Shown here one piece after another: positions 1 to 7,436 of a stretch of DNA of 11,966 bases. The notes under the pieces were generated by a model. The model was not told the origin of the DNA. It was given only the letters and a program-made list of their open reading frames with translations, and made no database searches. Position 1 is the first letter of the stretch. Every line of letters begins with the position of its first letter. The stretch covers positions 1 through 11,966 of the forward strand of contig JAKIUS010000013.1 of the NCBI GenBank assembly GCA_021647445.1, given 5' to 3'. The DNA is from Geopsychrobacter sp. (GTDB lineage: Bacteria; Desulfobacterota; Desulfuromonadia; Desulfuromonadales; Geopsychrobacteraceae). Position numbers and translations under genes: made by a program.

Positions 1-1
1 C

Positions 2-85
2 CGGCGTATTGACGGGTTTACCGCCAAGGGGGTGGTGGTGGCCCTGATTCCGAAAATTTATTTGAATGGAGCCGTTGGTTTATGA
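2..85 (+). CDS. C-terminal end of an unrecognised upstream gene (partial)
   Basis: An open frame enters from the left edge and codes for 27 residues, ending IYLNGAVGL, before a TGA at 83-85. That stop overlaps the ATG of the next gene in an ATGA arrangement (82-85), which is typical of translationally coupled genes in one operon. The fragment is too short to assign a family and shows no motif I recognise. I call it coding because of the ATGA junction and the tight same-strand layout of the genes that follow. It could also be a chance open frame, since 27 codons without a stop is weak evidence. Confidence 0.4.
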   Translation, partial: RRIDGFTAKGVVVALIPKIYLNGAVGL

Positions 86-1410
86 ATGAAACAATCGAGC
101 CCCCCGCCAGCGTAAAGGTGTTGCTGGTTGATGATGAAGTCAATATCACCAAAAGTCTGCGGCGCTTGCTGGGGCAGGAGGATGATTATGAGGTCTTCAT
201 CGGGAACTCAGGTGAGGAGGGGCTCGAGTTGTTGCGTGAAGAATCCGATATCGGGGTGATCATCTCCGATCAACGGATGCCGCAGATGACCGGGGTCGAG
301 TTTTTGCGCGAAGCGCGTATCTTGGCTCCAGAGGCGATTCGGATTTTATTGACCGGTTATGCCGACATTGAAGCCTCGCTTGCCGCAATTAATCAGGGGG
401 CGGTTTTTCGCTACCTGTCGAAGCCCTGGCAAGATGATGAGTTACTGGCGGCTCTCGCTGAAGCGGCCGATCATTTCCGCCTGATCAGCGAAAACAAGCG
501 CCTTAACGCACTGGTTGCCAAACAGAATGCCGAACTGCAGGATTGGAACACGCGCCTCAAGCAGCGGGTGCTCGATCAAACGTCGCAGATCCGCGCCAAG
601 AGTGATTCCCTGGCTGAAAAAAACCTGCAATTACGCGTCAGTTTCGGCGAAACAATCGATGCGTTGGCTGGTTTGATCGAAATGCGTGACCCAAAGGTGC
701 CGGGACATTCGCGCAATACTGCCGAACTGGTGGCGGCAATGGCTATAGCAATGGAGTTGCCAGACGAGGAGGTACGCAGTTACCGTTCTGCGGCGATGCT
801 GCATGATATCGGTAAAATTTCCATGTCCGATGAAGTGCTGCGCAAGAGCATTTTACGATTGAATGAAAAGGAGCTGATCGAATATCAACAACATGTGGTG
901 CGCGGACAGACAGCCATCGATCCGGTTCCCGAATTGCGCGAACTTGGGCTGCTTATCCGCCATCATCATGAAAATTATGATGGTAGCGGTTTTCCCGATG
1001 GACTCGCTAAGCAGGATATTCCCCTCGGCGCGCGGTTGATTGCCATTGCCGACTGTTTTGAGCATAAGTTGCATCAGTTTGCCGAGGATGTTGCCTTCGA
1101 GGATGTCCTTAAGGTCATGACGCAAGATTGGGGTATAGGACTCGATCCGCGCCTGAAGAAGTTTCTTCATCAGGCCGCCGAGCAGGTTTTCTGTACGCTC
1201 GATTTTTCTGCAGAGATGATCGAGCGCATGGTCTCGCCCAATGAATTGGTCGTCGGCATGCAGATTTTACAGAATATCTGTAGCGGGACCGGCGTGTTGC
1301 TGCTGAAGCGGGGAACCGTCCTCGACGAAGCGAGTATCGATTCGATCCAGCGCTGCTTTATGATTGATCCCTTCAAAGCGAAAATCACGGTCCTGATTAA
1401 ACGGAAATAG
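82..1410 (+). CDS. Response regulator with HD-GYP domain (predicted c-di-GMP phosphodiesterase)
   Basis: This 442-residue soluble protein has an N-terminal receiver domain (about 10-130) with the acidic pair in LLVDDE, the phospho-acceptor D63 in ISDQRMP and the conserved K114. A charged helical linker (about 135-190) leads to an HD-GYP domain (about 190-370). Visible metal-site motifs are H209, HDIGK (H241, D242), H271, and HHHENYDGSGFP with H294-H296 and D300; the GYP tripeptide is GFP. D324 follows in AIADCF. The stretch after D324 that usually reads like LTSDRPYR is missing or replaced. A C-terminal extension (about 370-442) resembles the tail seen on other HD-GYP proteins. The family hydrolyses c-di-GMP, and phosphorylation of the receiver usually controls it. 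The start overlaps the preceding stop, and GGAG at 68-71 serves as ribosome site. The cognate kinase is probably one of the three encoded downstream. Confidence 0.93.
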   Translation: MNETIEPPASVKVLLVDDEVNITKSLRRLLGQEDDYEVFIGNSGEEGLELLREESDIGVIISDQRMPQMTGVEFLREARILAPEAIRILLTGYADIEASLAAINQGAVFRYLSKPWQDDELLAALAEAADHFRLISENKRLNALVAKQNAELQDWNTRLKQRVLDQTSQIRAKSDSLAEKNLQLRVSFGETIDALAGLIEMRDPKVPGHSRNTAELVAAMAIAMELPDEEVRSYRSAAMLHDIGKISMSDEVLRKSILRLNEKELIEYQQHVVRGQTAIDPVPELRELGLLIRHHHENYDGSGFPDGLAKQDIPLGARLIAIADCFEHKLHQFAEDVAFEDVLKVMTQDWGIGLDPRLKKFLHQAAEQVFCTLDFSAEMIERMVSPNELVVGMQILQNICSGTGVLLLKRGTVLDEASIDSIQRCFMIDPFKAKITVLIKRK

Positions 1411-1480
1411 ATCTTGGGTTGTTGCTAAAGGGATGTCCGGCACATGAGGTCTTGCTGTTTTGGAGGGGAGTGTAACAGAA

Positions 1481-1506
1481 TCTTCTTTCATCTTAAGATC
1501 TGAAGA
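1481..1506. repeat. Imperfect inverted repeat in the leader of the dual-sensor kinase gene
   Basis: A perfect 10-base palindrome ATCTTAAGAT (1490-1499) is flanked by TCTTC (1481-1485) and GAAGA (1502-1506), so the dyad extends with unpaired bases between the arms. It lies six bases before the ribosome binding site of the gene starting at 1524. It could be an operator or a weak leader hairpin. There is no following T-run, so it does not look like an intrinsic terminator for the upstream gene. A palindrome of this size can occur by chance. Confidence 0.3.
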
Positions 1507-1511
1507 GACAC

Positions 1512-1519
1512 AAGGAGGA
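1512..1519 (+). promoter_or_regulatory. Strong ribosome binding site that fixes a GTG start
   Basis: AAGGAGGA is a near-perfect Shine-Dalgarno sequence four bases before the GTG at 1524. It supports GTG as the true start over the in-frame ATG at 1536, which lies 16 bases from it and would cut into the signal peptide. Confidence 0.8.
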
Positions 1520-1523
1520 TCGG

Positions 1524-4500
1524 GTGAGACTCGTTATGTTTTTGATTCTGATTCTGATCTGCGTGCTCGGTGGCCCTTCTTCTGCCTGGGCGGCCCCTGT
1601 TGAATTGTCGCCAAGGCTCGAAAAAGTCAGTCTTCAGTTGAAGTGGAAGCATCAGTTTCAGTTCGCCGGCTATTATGCCGCTCTCGAGCAGGGTTATTAT
1701 CGCGAGGTCGGTCTCGATGTCGACATTCGCGCCAGGGGTCTTGATACGTTAAGGTCAGTTGATCAGGTACTTAAAGGGGTTGCAACCTATGGAGTAGAGG
1801 GAGCAAATCTGCTTGTCAGGCGTTTGCGGGGCGCGCCTCTAGTGGCGCTGGCGGCGATCTTTCAGCACTCTCCGATGGTCACTCTGGCGTTGCAGAAAAA
1901 CCATATCAATACGGTCAAGGATATGGTGGGTAAACGGATGATGGACAACGGGGTTGCCGAAGTCGGTTTGCCTGCCATGCTGCTGCAGGAAGGGATCGAC
2001 CCACAGCGCAGTATTACCCGGTTGCCGATGTCGTACAGTCTCGAATCGCTGATCAACGGTGAGACCGATCTCTATTCAGCCTACCTGACCAACGAAACCT
2101 ATTTTCTTAAACAGCGCAAAATTCCCTACACAGTGATCAACCCGGTCGATTACGGGATCGATTTTTATAGCGATATTCTGTTTACCACTGAGAAAGAGTT
2201 GGCGGAACATCCCCGCCGGGTCAGAGATTTTCTGAGCGCCTCTCTAAAGGGCTGGCGATACGCCCTCGATCATCCTATAGAAATCGTCGATTTGATCCTA
2301 CGTTGTTATGCGCCGAGCAAAAGTCGGGATCACCTGCTGTTCGAAGCGCAGGAGACCGCCACACTGGTAAGGTCGGGCGACGTTGAAATTGGACATATCA
2401 ATCCGAGGCGTTTTAAGCAGATGGCTGATGTGCTGCAAAGATTGAAGCGGGTTGAAATGTCCGAACGGCTGGCCGGGTTTGTGTACGCAGAAAGATTGGC
2501 CGGTCAATTCTCTGCGGCAGAGCTGGACTGGTTGGCACAACACAAAATGATTCGGGTGCGTATTGCCAATGTACCGCCACTTCTTTTCACTGAAAAGGGT
2601 CAGCCCCGAGGGATTGCCGTCGATTACCTGCAGCGGATAGCGCAGGAGACCGGGCTTGAATTTGAGTATGTCGACCAGCCACAGTCCTGGGACGAAGCTT
2701 TGCGGGCGTTGATGCAACATCAGAAACTCGATCTTCTTCCTGCGATCACGCCAACCCCGGAACGTCGGGCCAGGATTGCCCTGACCGACTCATACCTTCA
2801 GATGCCCTCTGTCATCTTTACGCGTAAATCTGCACCCAGCATTCGTTCTCTTGACGGTTTAAGTGGTTTGAAGGTGGGCGTAGTCAAGGGGTACAAGGTT
2901 CACGGATTACTCGAAAAGTCATTTTTGAACTTTGAGCTCCTTCCTGTTGCGACCGTTCAGGATGCCGTTAGAGGTCTGGCCGCAGGTGAAATCGATGCCT
3001 ATGTCGGAAATCTCATAACCTCTGCGTATGTGATTCGTCAACAGGGATTGGGGCAGATCGTGGTTGCGGCGCCGGTTCCTTTTGAAGGGGCAGATATGGC
3101 GATGGGCGTGCGCAGTGATTGGCCAGAACTGGCTTCGATTATCAATCGGGTGCTGCGCAATATCAGTTTCGAGGATCAGCGTAAAATACGGGCAAAATGG
3201 TATGATATTAATTTTGAAGCCGGTGTGCCGATGCGCAAAATCACCGAATGGGGACTCGGTATTCTATTGGTGCTTGTTTTTGGTTTTGTCTTGTTCTCTC
3301 TCTGGAATATGCGACTTAAACGTGAGATTGAGCGGCGCAAAATTACTGAAAAAGCCCTGCGTGAGAGTGAGTCTCTTTATCGCAGTACCTTTGAAAATAT
3401 CCAGGCAGGCGTTACCCACCTGTCCGCCGATGGGCGGATTCTTCAAGTCAATCGTTACATGTGCCGGATGCTTGGCTATTCAAAAGATGAACTCTGCGCA
3501 TTGAGTCTGGCTCAGATTACCCATACCGAAGATCTGCAGATCAGCAATGAAATGTTGCAGCAGTTATATAAGGATAAGGGCCGGGGTTCTTATTCATTGG
3601 CCAAGCGCTATCTGCGCAAAGACGGGTCTGCGGTATGGGGGTTGATCTCGGTTTCCCTGTTGCCTCAGGCCGAGGATGCCGGTTGTTTTGTTGTTATTGT
3701 ACAGGATATTGATGAGTTCAAGCATCAGCAGGATGATGTTACTGAGGCGGCCAGGAACCTTGAGCAAACCATTGGTCAAAGGACAGAGGAATTACGCTGC
3801 CGGGTGGTTGAAGTTGAAAAGTTGAATCGTGCAATGCAGAACCTGACAGAGGATTTGCGGATCAGTAATCAGCAGTATGAGAAGAAGAGTAGAGAGGCCA
3901 GCAAGAGCAATCAGGAGATGGAGTTTTTTGCCTATTCGGTGTCGCACGATCTGTGCGCGCCTTTACGGCATATTTCTAGTTTTGCTGCGATTCTGCAGGA
4001 GAGAAGTAGCGCGCAGTTGGATGAGTCCGCGCAAGGGCATCTGAATAAAATTGCTGTTGCGGCACAGAAAATAGGCCAGATGATCGATGACCTGTTGAGC
4101 TTTTCCAGGGTCGGGCGTGTCGAATTATTGATGGCGTCGGTCGACATGAATCTGCTTTTTCAGGAGGTTCGCAATGAGATTGACTTTGATTATACCGCCC
4201 CGGCGATACATTGGAAATTTTCGGATCTGCCCCAAATTACTGGTGATGTCAGGGCTTTGCGTCAGGTGGTTTTCAATCTGCTCGATAACGCCGCCAAGTA
4301 CAGTTCCAAAAAAGCGCAACCCTGCATTGAAGTCTCGGCCCAGCAGGATGCAGACGAAATTGTCTTTTATGTTCGCGATAATGGGGTCGGTTTCGATCCC
4401 ACCTATGCAGATAAATTGTTCAAGGTATTCCAGCGTTTACATCGTGATGAAGAATTCACCGGGGTCGGGATCGGTTTGGCCAGTGTCCGGCGAATTCTGG

Positions 4501-4610
4501 CGCGGCACGACGGTTGGGTCAAGGCAGAGTCAGAGGCTGGTCAGGGGGCTTGTTTTTCTTTTGGACTGCGGCAGGTTGATAGAGGCAGACCGCAACAGGG
4601 AGTCACGTGA
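1524..4610 (+). CDS. Membrane sensor histidine kinase with NMT1/THI5-like and SBP_bac_3 sensor domains plus PAS
   Basis: This 1028-residue protein starts at GTG. A signal peptide (residues 1-24, ending SSAWAA) precedes a first periplasmic binding module of the NMT1/THI5 type (about 35-310; key pattern LQLKWKHQFQFAGYYAAL). A second, family-3 solute-binding module follows (about 340-562). One transmembrane helix (about 576-595) leads to a PAS domain (about 616-735), a coiled coil (about 735-800) and the kinase core. The phospho-acceptor is H808 in VSHDLCAPL. The N box has N918 and N922, G1 is D952-N-G-V-G, and G2 is GVGIGL (980-985), so the core looks catalytically complete. Binding modules of this kind sense small ligands in the periplasm; the NMT1 family includes thiamine-pyrimidine binders, but the ligand here cannot be read from sequence. 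It has no receiver of its own, so it must signal to a separate one, plausibly the HD-GYP protein just upstream or the hybrid downstream. Confidence 0.95.
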   Translation: MRLVMFLILILICVLGGPSSAWAAPVELSPRLEKVSLQLKWKHQFQFAGYYAALEQGYYREVGLDVDIRARGLDTLRSVDQVLKGVATYGVEGANLLVRRLRGAPLVALAAIFQHSPMVTLALQKNHINTVKDMVGKRMMDNGVAEVGLPAMLLQEGIDPQRSITRLPMSYSLESLINGETDLYSAYLTNETYFLKQRKIPYTVINPVDYGIDFYSDILFTTEKELAEHPRRVRDFLSASLKGWRYALDHPIEIVDLILRCYAPSKSRDHLLFEAQETATLVRSGDVEIGHINPRRFKQMADVLQRLKRVEMSERLAGFVYAERLAGQFSAAELDWLAQHKMIRVRIANVPPLLFTEKGQPRGIAVDYLQRIAQETGLEFEYVDQPQSWDEALRALMQHQKLDLLPAITPTPERRARIALTDSYLQMPSVIFTRKSAPSIRSLDGLSGLKVGVVKGYKVHGLLEKSFLNFELLPVATVQDAVRGLAAGEIDAYVGNLITSAYVIRQQGLGQIVVAAPVPFEGADMAMGVRSDWPELASIINRVLRNISFEDQRKIRAKWYDINFEAGVPMRKITEWGLGILLVLVFGFVLFSLWNMRLKREIERRKITEKALRESESLYRSTFENIQAGVTHLSADGRILQVNRYMCRMLGYSKDELCALSLAQITHTEDLQISNEMLQQLYKDKGRGSYSLAKRYLRKDGSAVWGLISVSLLPQAEDAGCFVVIVQDIDEFKHQQDDVTEAARNLEQTIGQRTEELRCRVVEVEKLNRAMQNLTEDLRISNQQYEKKSREASKSNQEMEFFAYSVSHDLCAPLRHISSFAAILQERSSAQLDESAQGHLNKIAVAAQKIGQMIDDLLSFSRVGRVELLMASVDMNLLFQEVRNEIDFDYTAPAIHWKFSDLPQITGDVRALRQVVFNLLDNAAKYSSKKAQPCIEVSAQQDADEIVFYVRDNGVGFDPTYADKLFKVFQRLHRDEEFTGVGIGLASVRRILARHDGWVKAESEAGQGACFSFGLRQVDRGRPQQGVT

Positions 4611-4823
4611 ATGATGTTGAAGCGTTTCGCCGGATATAAGTTATTGAACGCCGCTCTTTTTCGCCGTTGGGTCTGGCGAACTCTTTTATGCGATGGGATC
4701 CTTGGGATCGCTCTGTTGGTGGGGTTGTCCACGGCTTATTCGGCGGAGCAGAACGCCGCATCATCGCAGATCGGTTCGCCTGATGTTCATCATTTGACTC
4801 AGGTGTTGCGTGATGAACTTTAA
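4611..4823 (+). CDS. Small exported or membrane-anchored protein, probably truncated
   Basis: The ATG follows directly on the stop of the kinase gene, and AGGGAG at 4597-4602 gives a good ribosome site eight bases upstream, so it is very likely co-translated with it. The 70-residue product has a basic N-terminus (residues 1-25), a hydrophobic stretch (about 29-44, GILGIALLVGLSTAYSA) that reads as a signal peptide or anchor, and a short helical tail ending VLRDEL at a TAA. The frame appears to continue with coding-like character beyond that stop (see the next entry), so I think this is the surviving start of a longer gene. The protein family is not identified with certainty. It could alternatively be a real short membrane peptide. 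Confidence 0.5.
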   Translation: MMLKRFAGYKLLNAALFRRWVWRTLLCDGILGIALLVGLSTAYSAEQNAASSQIGSPDVHHLTQVLRDEL

Positions 4824-4967
4824 TTGGTTCGCCAGGAGATGGGCTAACCGTTGGTTCCTCATCCCGCAGGTGCTATCTCTCGTGTCGCGCGAGGTCTATT
4901 TTCGGTAGTGACCCTGTTGTTTCGCATTGAATTTATTGGTTTGTTAAGCTGCTGCGATGGGTCATGA
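4824..4967 (+). pseudogene. Decayed continuation of the small exported-protein gene
   Basis: After the TAA at 4821-4823 the same frame reads LVRQEMG, meets a second TAA at 4845-4847, and then stays open for 39 codons (PLVPHPAG to LLSCCDGS) up to TGA at 4965-4967. The join across the first stop, DEL-stop-LVRQEMG-stop-P, has the helical pattern of one continuous protein. The other frame at 4885-4905 reads SREVYFR, and the first frame then gives VTLLFR. From memory this order (an E-L-x-L-x-R-x-E-M-G-x-P motif, then R-E-V-Y-F, then T-L-x-F-R) resembles small exported proteins of Geobacter relatives. That match is recollection, not a search. The simplest reading is a pseudogene with two nonsense changes and at least one frameshift. 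Confidence 0.45.
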
Positions 4968-5028
4968 GAAGAGGTGTCGTAATAAGGATTCTGCCCTCTA
5001 GTTCAGTCTCTGAAATTTGTTGAAAAAA

Positions 5029-5059
5029 TTGATGATTTGTAGAGGTTTTTCGTTAGAAT
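5029..5059 (+). promoter_or_regulatory. Possible sigma-70-type promoter for the hybrid kinase gene
   Basis: TTGATG (5029-5034) and TAGAAT (5054-5059, five of six bases match TATAAT) are separated by 19 bases in an AT-rich stretch. The spacing is longer than the ideal 17. If it is used, transcription would begin near 5066 and give a leader of about 35 bases before the ATG at 5102. This fits a second transcription unit after the broken gene. The call rests on pattern only. Confidence 0.3.
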
Positions 5060-5101
5060 CTGTTATTGTTTAGGCTGTCCCCTTTTGACAATGGATGCTC
5101 G

Positions 5102-7435
5102 ATGGTCGAAACCTTCCATATTTTGCACCTTGAGGATAATCCCAACGATGGTGAGTTGGTGCGTTACTCTCTGGATGCGAGCGAGATTGCCTGCCGGATC
5201 GAATTGGTTCAGGGGCGTCAGGCGTTTTTGGATGCGCTGGATAAGTGGAGCTTTGACATTGTGCTCGCCGATTATTCATTGCCAGATTACAACGGCATGG
5301 CGGCCCTCGAAGAGGTTCAACGGCGTCAATTGGTTCTTCCTTTTGTGTTGGTGACCGGTGCCCTGGGTGGAGAGCGGGCCATAGACTGTATCAAGGCGGG
5401 GATGGACGATTATGTCCTTAAGACCAATCTGGCCCGCTTAACGACGGTCGTTCCGCGCGCCATTGCCGAGAAAAAAAGCCAATGGCAGCATGGTCTGGCA
5501 TTGGAGAATCTACGCCTGAGTGAAGAACGTTTCGATCTGGCGGTGCGGGGGTCGGGGGCCGGTATCTGGGATTGGCCCGATCTGCAAAAGAACCACATGT
5601 GGTGGTCGCCACGCATTTATGAGATGTTCGGCTATGAGGAGGACGAGATTTTTCAGACGACTGAAGTCTGGACCGAGCTGGTCTTCCCTGAAGATCAGGA
5701 TCTATTCGAGCAGTCACTCAGAGAGCATCTCGAAAGTCATCAACCTTATGACATTGAATACCGCGTCCGACCCAAAACGGGGCAACCTATCTGGGTTCGG
5801 GCGCGCGGTAGTGCCTTGTGGAATGAGGCCGGGCAGCCGGTGCGCATGGCGGGCTACCTTCAGGATATCAGTGACCGTAAAGCGACTGAGGCTGAAAACC
5901 GTCGTCTCAATGAGCATTATCGCACTATTACCCATACCGTTAATGAGGCGATTGTGATGCTGGACGCAGAGCGTCGGATCAGCTTCTGGAATCCGGCCGC
6001 CAAACAGATCTTCGGCTTTACTCGCGATGAAGCCATGGGCAAAGATCTTCATCAACTGCTGGCCCCACAGCGTTATCATGCCGCAGCCCTTGCCGGCATG
6101 GCTGAGTTTTTTAAAATGGGCAAAGGGCCAGCCCTGGGGAAGACCCTTGAAGTGATGGGGCTGCATCGCGATGGGCACGAAATTCCCATCGAATTGTCAT
6201 TGGCTTGTATCGAGCGTGAGGATGGTCGGTCCGCAGTTGGGGTGATACACGATATTTCAGAACGAAAAGCGGCGGAACAGGAGGTTGCAGAACTTCACCA
6301 GCAACTGGCACAGGCCCAGAAGATGGAGGCGATCGGCACCTTAGCTGGTGGCATTGCCCATGATTTCAACAATATTCTGGCCGCGATTATCGGCTATAGT
6401 TCGCTGGTTAAGGCGCGGCTACCGCATGAGAGCCGTGAGTTTCAGGATATGTCCAAGGTCTTGCAGGCGGGGGAGCGTGCAAAATACCTGGTGCGGCAGA
6501 TCCTGACCTTTGCGCGTAAGACGGAGCTGGAAAAGAAACCGGTTGCCATTGATCTGATTATTAAGGAGGTTTTGCAGCTATTGCGGGCGTCATTGCCTTC
6601 GACGATTGCGATCAGGAAGAATATCGAGCTATCCGGGTGTACCATCCTCGGCAGCCCGACGGAGATTCACCAGGTGTTGATGAATCTCTGTACCAACTCT
6701 TTTCATGCCATGGCAAAAAATGGTGGCGAGTTGACTGTCTCCTTGCACCAGATACAACTTGCAGGACACGAAAGATTGAGCGATGGTCTCTACCTGCAAT
6801 TGACCGTTGAAGATACCGGTGAGGGGATAAATCCTCAGATCTTCAAGAAAATATTTGATCCCTATTTTACGACCAAGGATATAGATCGTGGCACCGGTCT
6901 GGGATTATCGGTGGTTCAGGGGATCATTCAGCGTTTGGGCGGAAGCGTTGAAGTAGAAAGCGAAGTCGATGTGGGAAGTTGCTTTACGATTTTGTTACCC
7001 TGTTATTCTGAAGATGTCCCTGAGGAGAAGATTATGGATATACTGGCCGAAGGTGGGGGAGAGCATATCATGTACGTCGATGATGAAGAGGGTCTGGCAA
7101 TACTCGGGCAGGAATTTCTCGAGGATATGGGCTATAGCGTGACCCCGCTTTTTAGTAGCCGTGAAGCGCTGGATACCTTTAGGGCCGATCCACAAAAATA
7201 TGACCTTGTAGTGACCGATCACACGATGCCAGGGATGACCGGCGTTGAAATGGCGGTTGAAATGGCTAAGATTTCTCCAGAGACTCCGGTTGTGCTCTGT
7301 TCCGGCTTTAAGATGTCTCTCGATTCCCCCGGCGTTGCCGAGACTTCCATTTGTGAAGTTTTATTGAAGCCTGAGGTTTTTGACCGGTTACCGCAGGTGT
7401 TGAGTCGTTTGTTTAACCATAATGGTGGAAGCTGA
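5102..7435 (+). CDS. Soluble hybrid histidine kinase, REC-PAS-PAS-HisKA-ATPase-REC
   Basis: With the ATG at 5102 the protein has 777 residues and no signal peptide or membrane helix, so it is cytosolic. The first receiver (about 5-120) has E11/D12, phospho-acceptor D57 in LADYSLPD, and K107. Two PAS domains follow (about 140-262 and 270-390). The kinase core has H420 in GGIAHDFNNIL, N528 and N532 in the N box, G1 at D571-T-G-E-G, and G2 GTGLGL (597-602). The second receiver (about 654-772) has the acidic pair in YVDDEE, D706 in VTDHTMPG, and K756. All catalytic residues are present. An in-frame TTG at 5066 would add 12 residues but has no ribosome site at proper distance, and the ordinary receiver start fits ATG 5102. 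The architecture suggests input through the first receiver, tuning by PAS ligands, and output by the C-terminal receiver. The next gene overlaps or abuts it, indicating one operon. Confidence 0.93.
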   Translation: MVETFHILHLEDNPNDGELVRYSLDASEIACRIELVQGRQAFLDALDKWSFDIVLADYSLPDYNGMAALEEVQRRQLVLPFVLVTGALGGERAIDCIKAGMDDYVLKTNLARLTTVVPRAIAEKKSQWQHGLALENLRLSEERFDLAVRGSGAGIWDWPDLQKNHMWWSPRIYEMFGYEEDEIFQTTEVWTELVFPEDQDLFEQSLREHLESHQPYDIEYRVRPKTGQPIWVRARGSALWNEAGQPVRMAGYLQDISDRKATEAENRRLNEHYRTITHTVNEAIVMLDAERRISFWNPAAKQIFGFTRDEAMGKDLHQLLAPQRYHAAALAGMAEFFKMGKGPALGKTLEVMGLHRDGHEIPIELSLACIEREDGRSAVGVIHDISERKAAEQEVAELHQQLAQAQKMEAIGTLAGGIAHDFNNILAAIIGYSSLVKARLPHESREFQDMSKVLQAGERAKYLVRQILTFARKTELEKKPVAIDLIIKEVLQLLRASLPSTIAIRKNIELSGCTILGSPTEIHQVLMNLCTNSFHAMAKNGGELTVSLHQIQLAGHERLSDGLYLQLTVEDTGEGINPQIFKKIFDPYFTTKDIDRGTGLGLSVVQGIIQRLGGSVEVESEVDVGSCFTILLPCYSEDVPEEKIMDILAEGGGEHIMYVDDEEGLAILGQEFLEDMGYSVTPLFSSREALDTFRADPQKYDLVVTDHTMPGMTGVEMAVEMAKISPETPVVLCSGFKMSLDSPGVAETSICEVLLKPEVFDRLPQVLSRLFNHNGGS

Positions 7436-7436
7436 G

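Noticed and set aside
1434..1460. Possible sigma-54 promoter (GGCAC ... TTGC) before the dual-sensor kinase
   Set aside because: The GG and GC elements are 13 bases apart instead of the required 10.
3064..3504. 146-codon + strand open frame inside the dual-sensor kinase gene
   Set aside because: It overlaps conserved binding-module, membrane and PAS sequence in another frame, and its translation is Cys/Arg/Ser-rich with no recognisable domain.
4174..4614. 146-codon + strand open frame over the kinase ATPase domain
   Set aside because: It lies over the N, G1 and G2 boxes of the real gene and its composition is not protein-like.
5066..5101. TTG-initiated 12-residue extension of the hybrid kinase
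   Set aside because: No Shine-Dalgarno sequence at suitable distance, it coincides with the likely transcription start, and the receiver domain begins normally at ATG 5102.
5714..6178. 154-codon minus-strand open frame within the hybrid kinase
   Set aside because: It is antisense to two well-formed PAS domains and has no motif or ribosome site that would support it.
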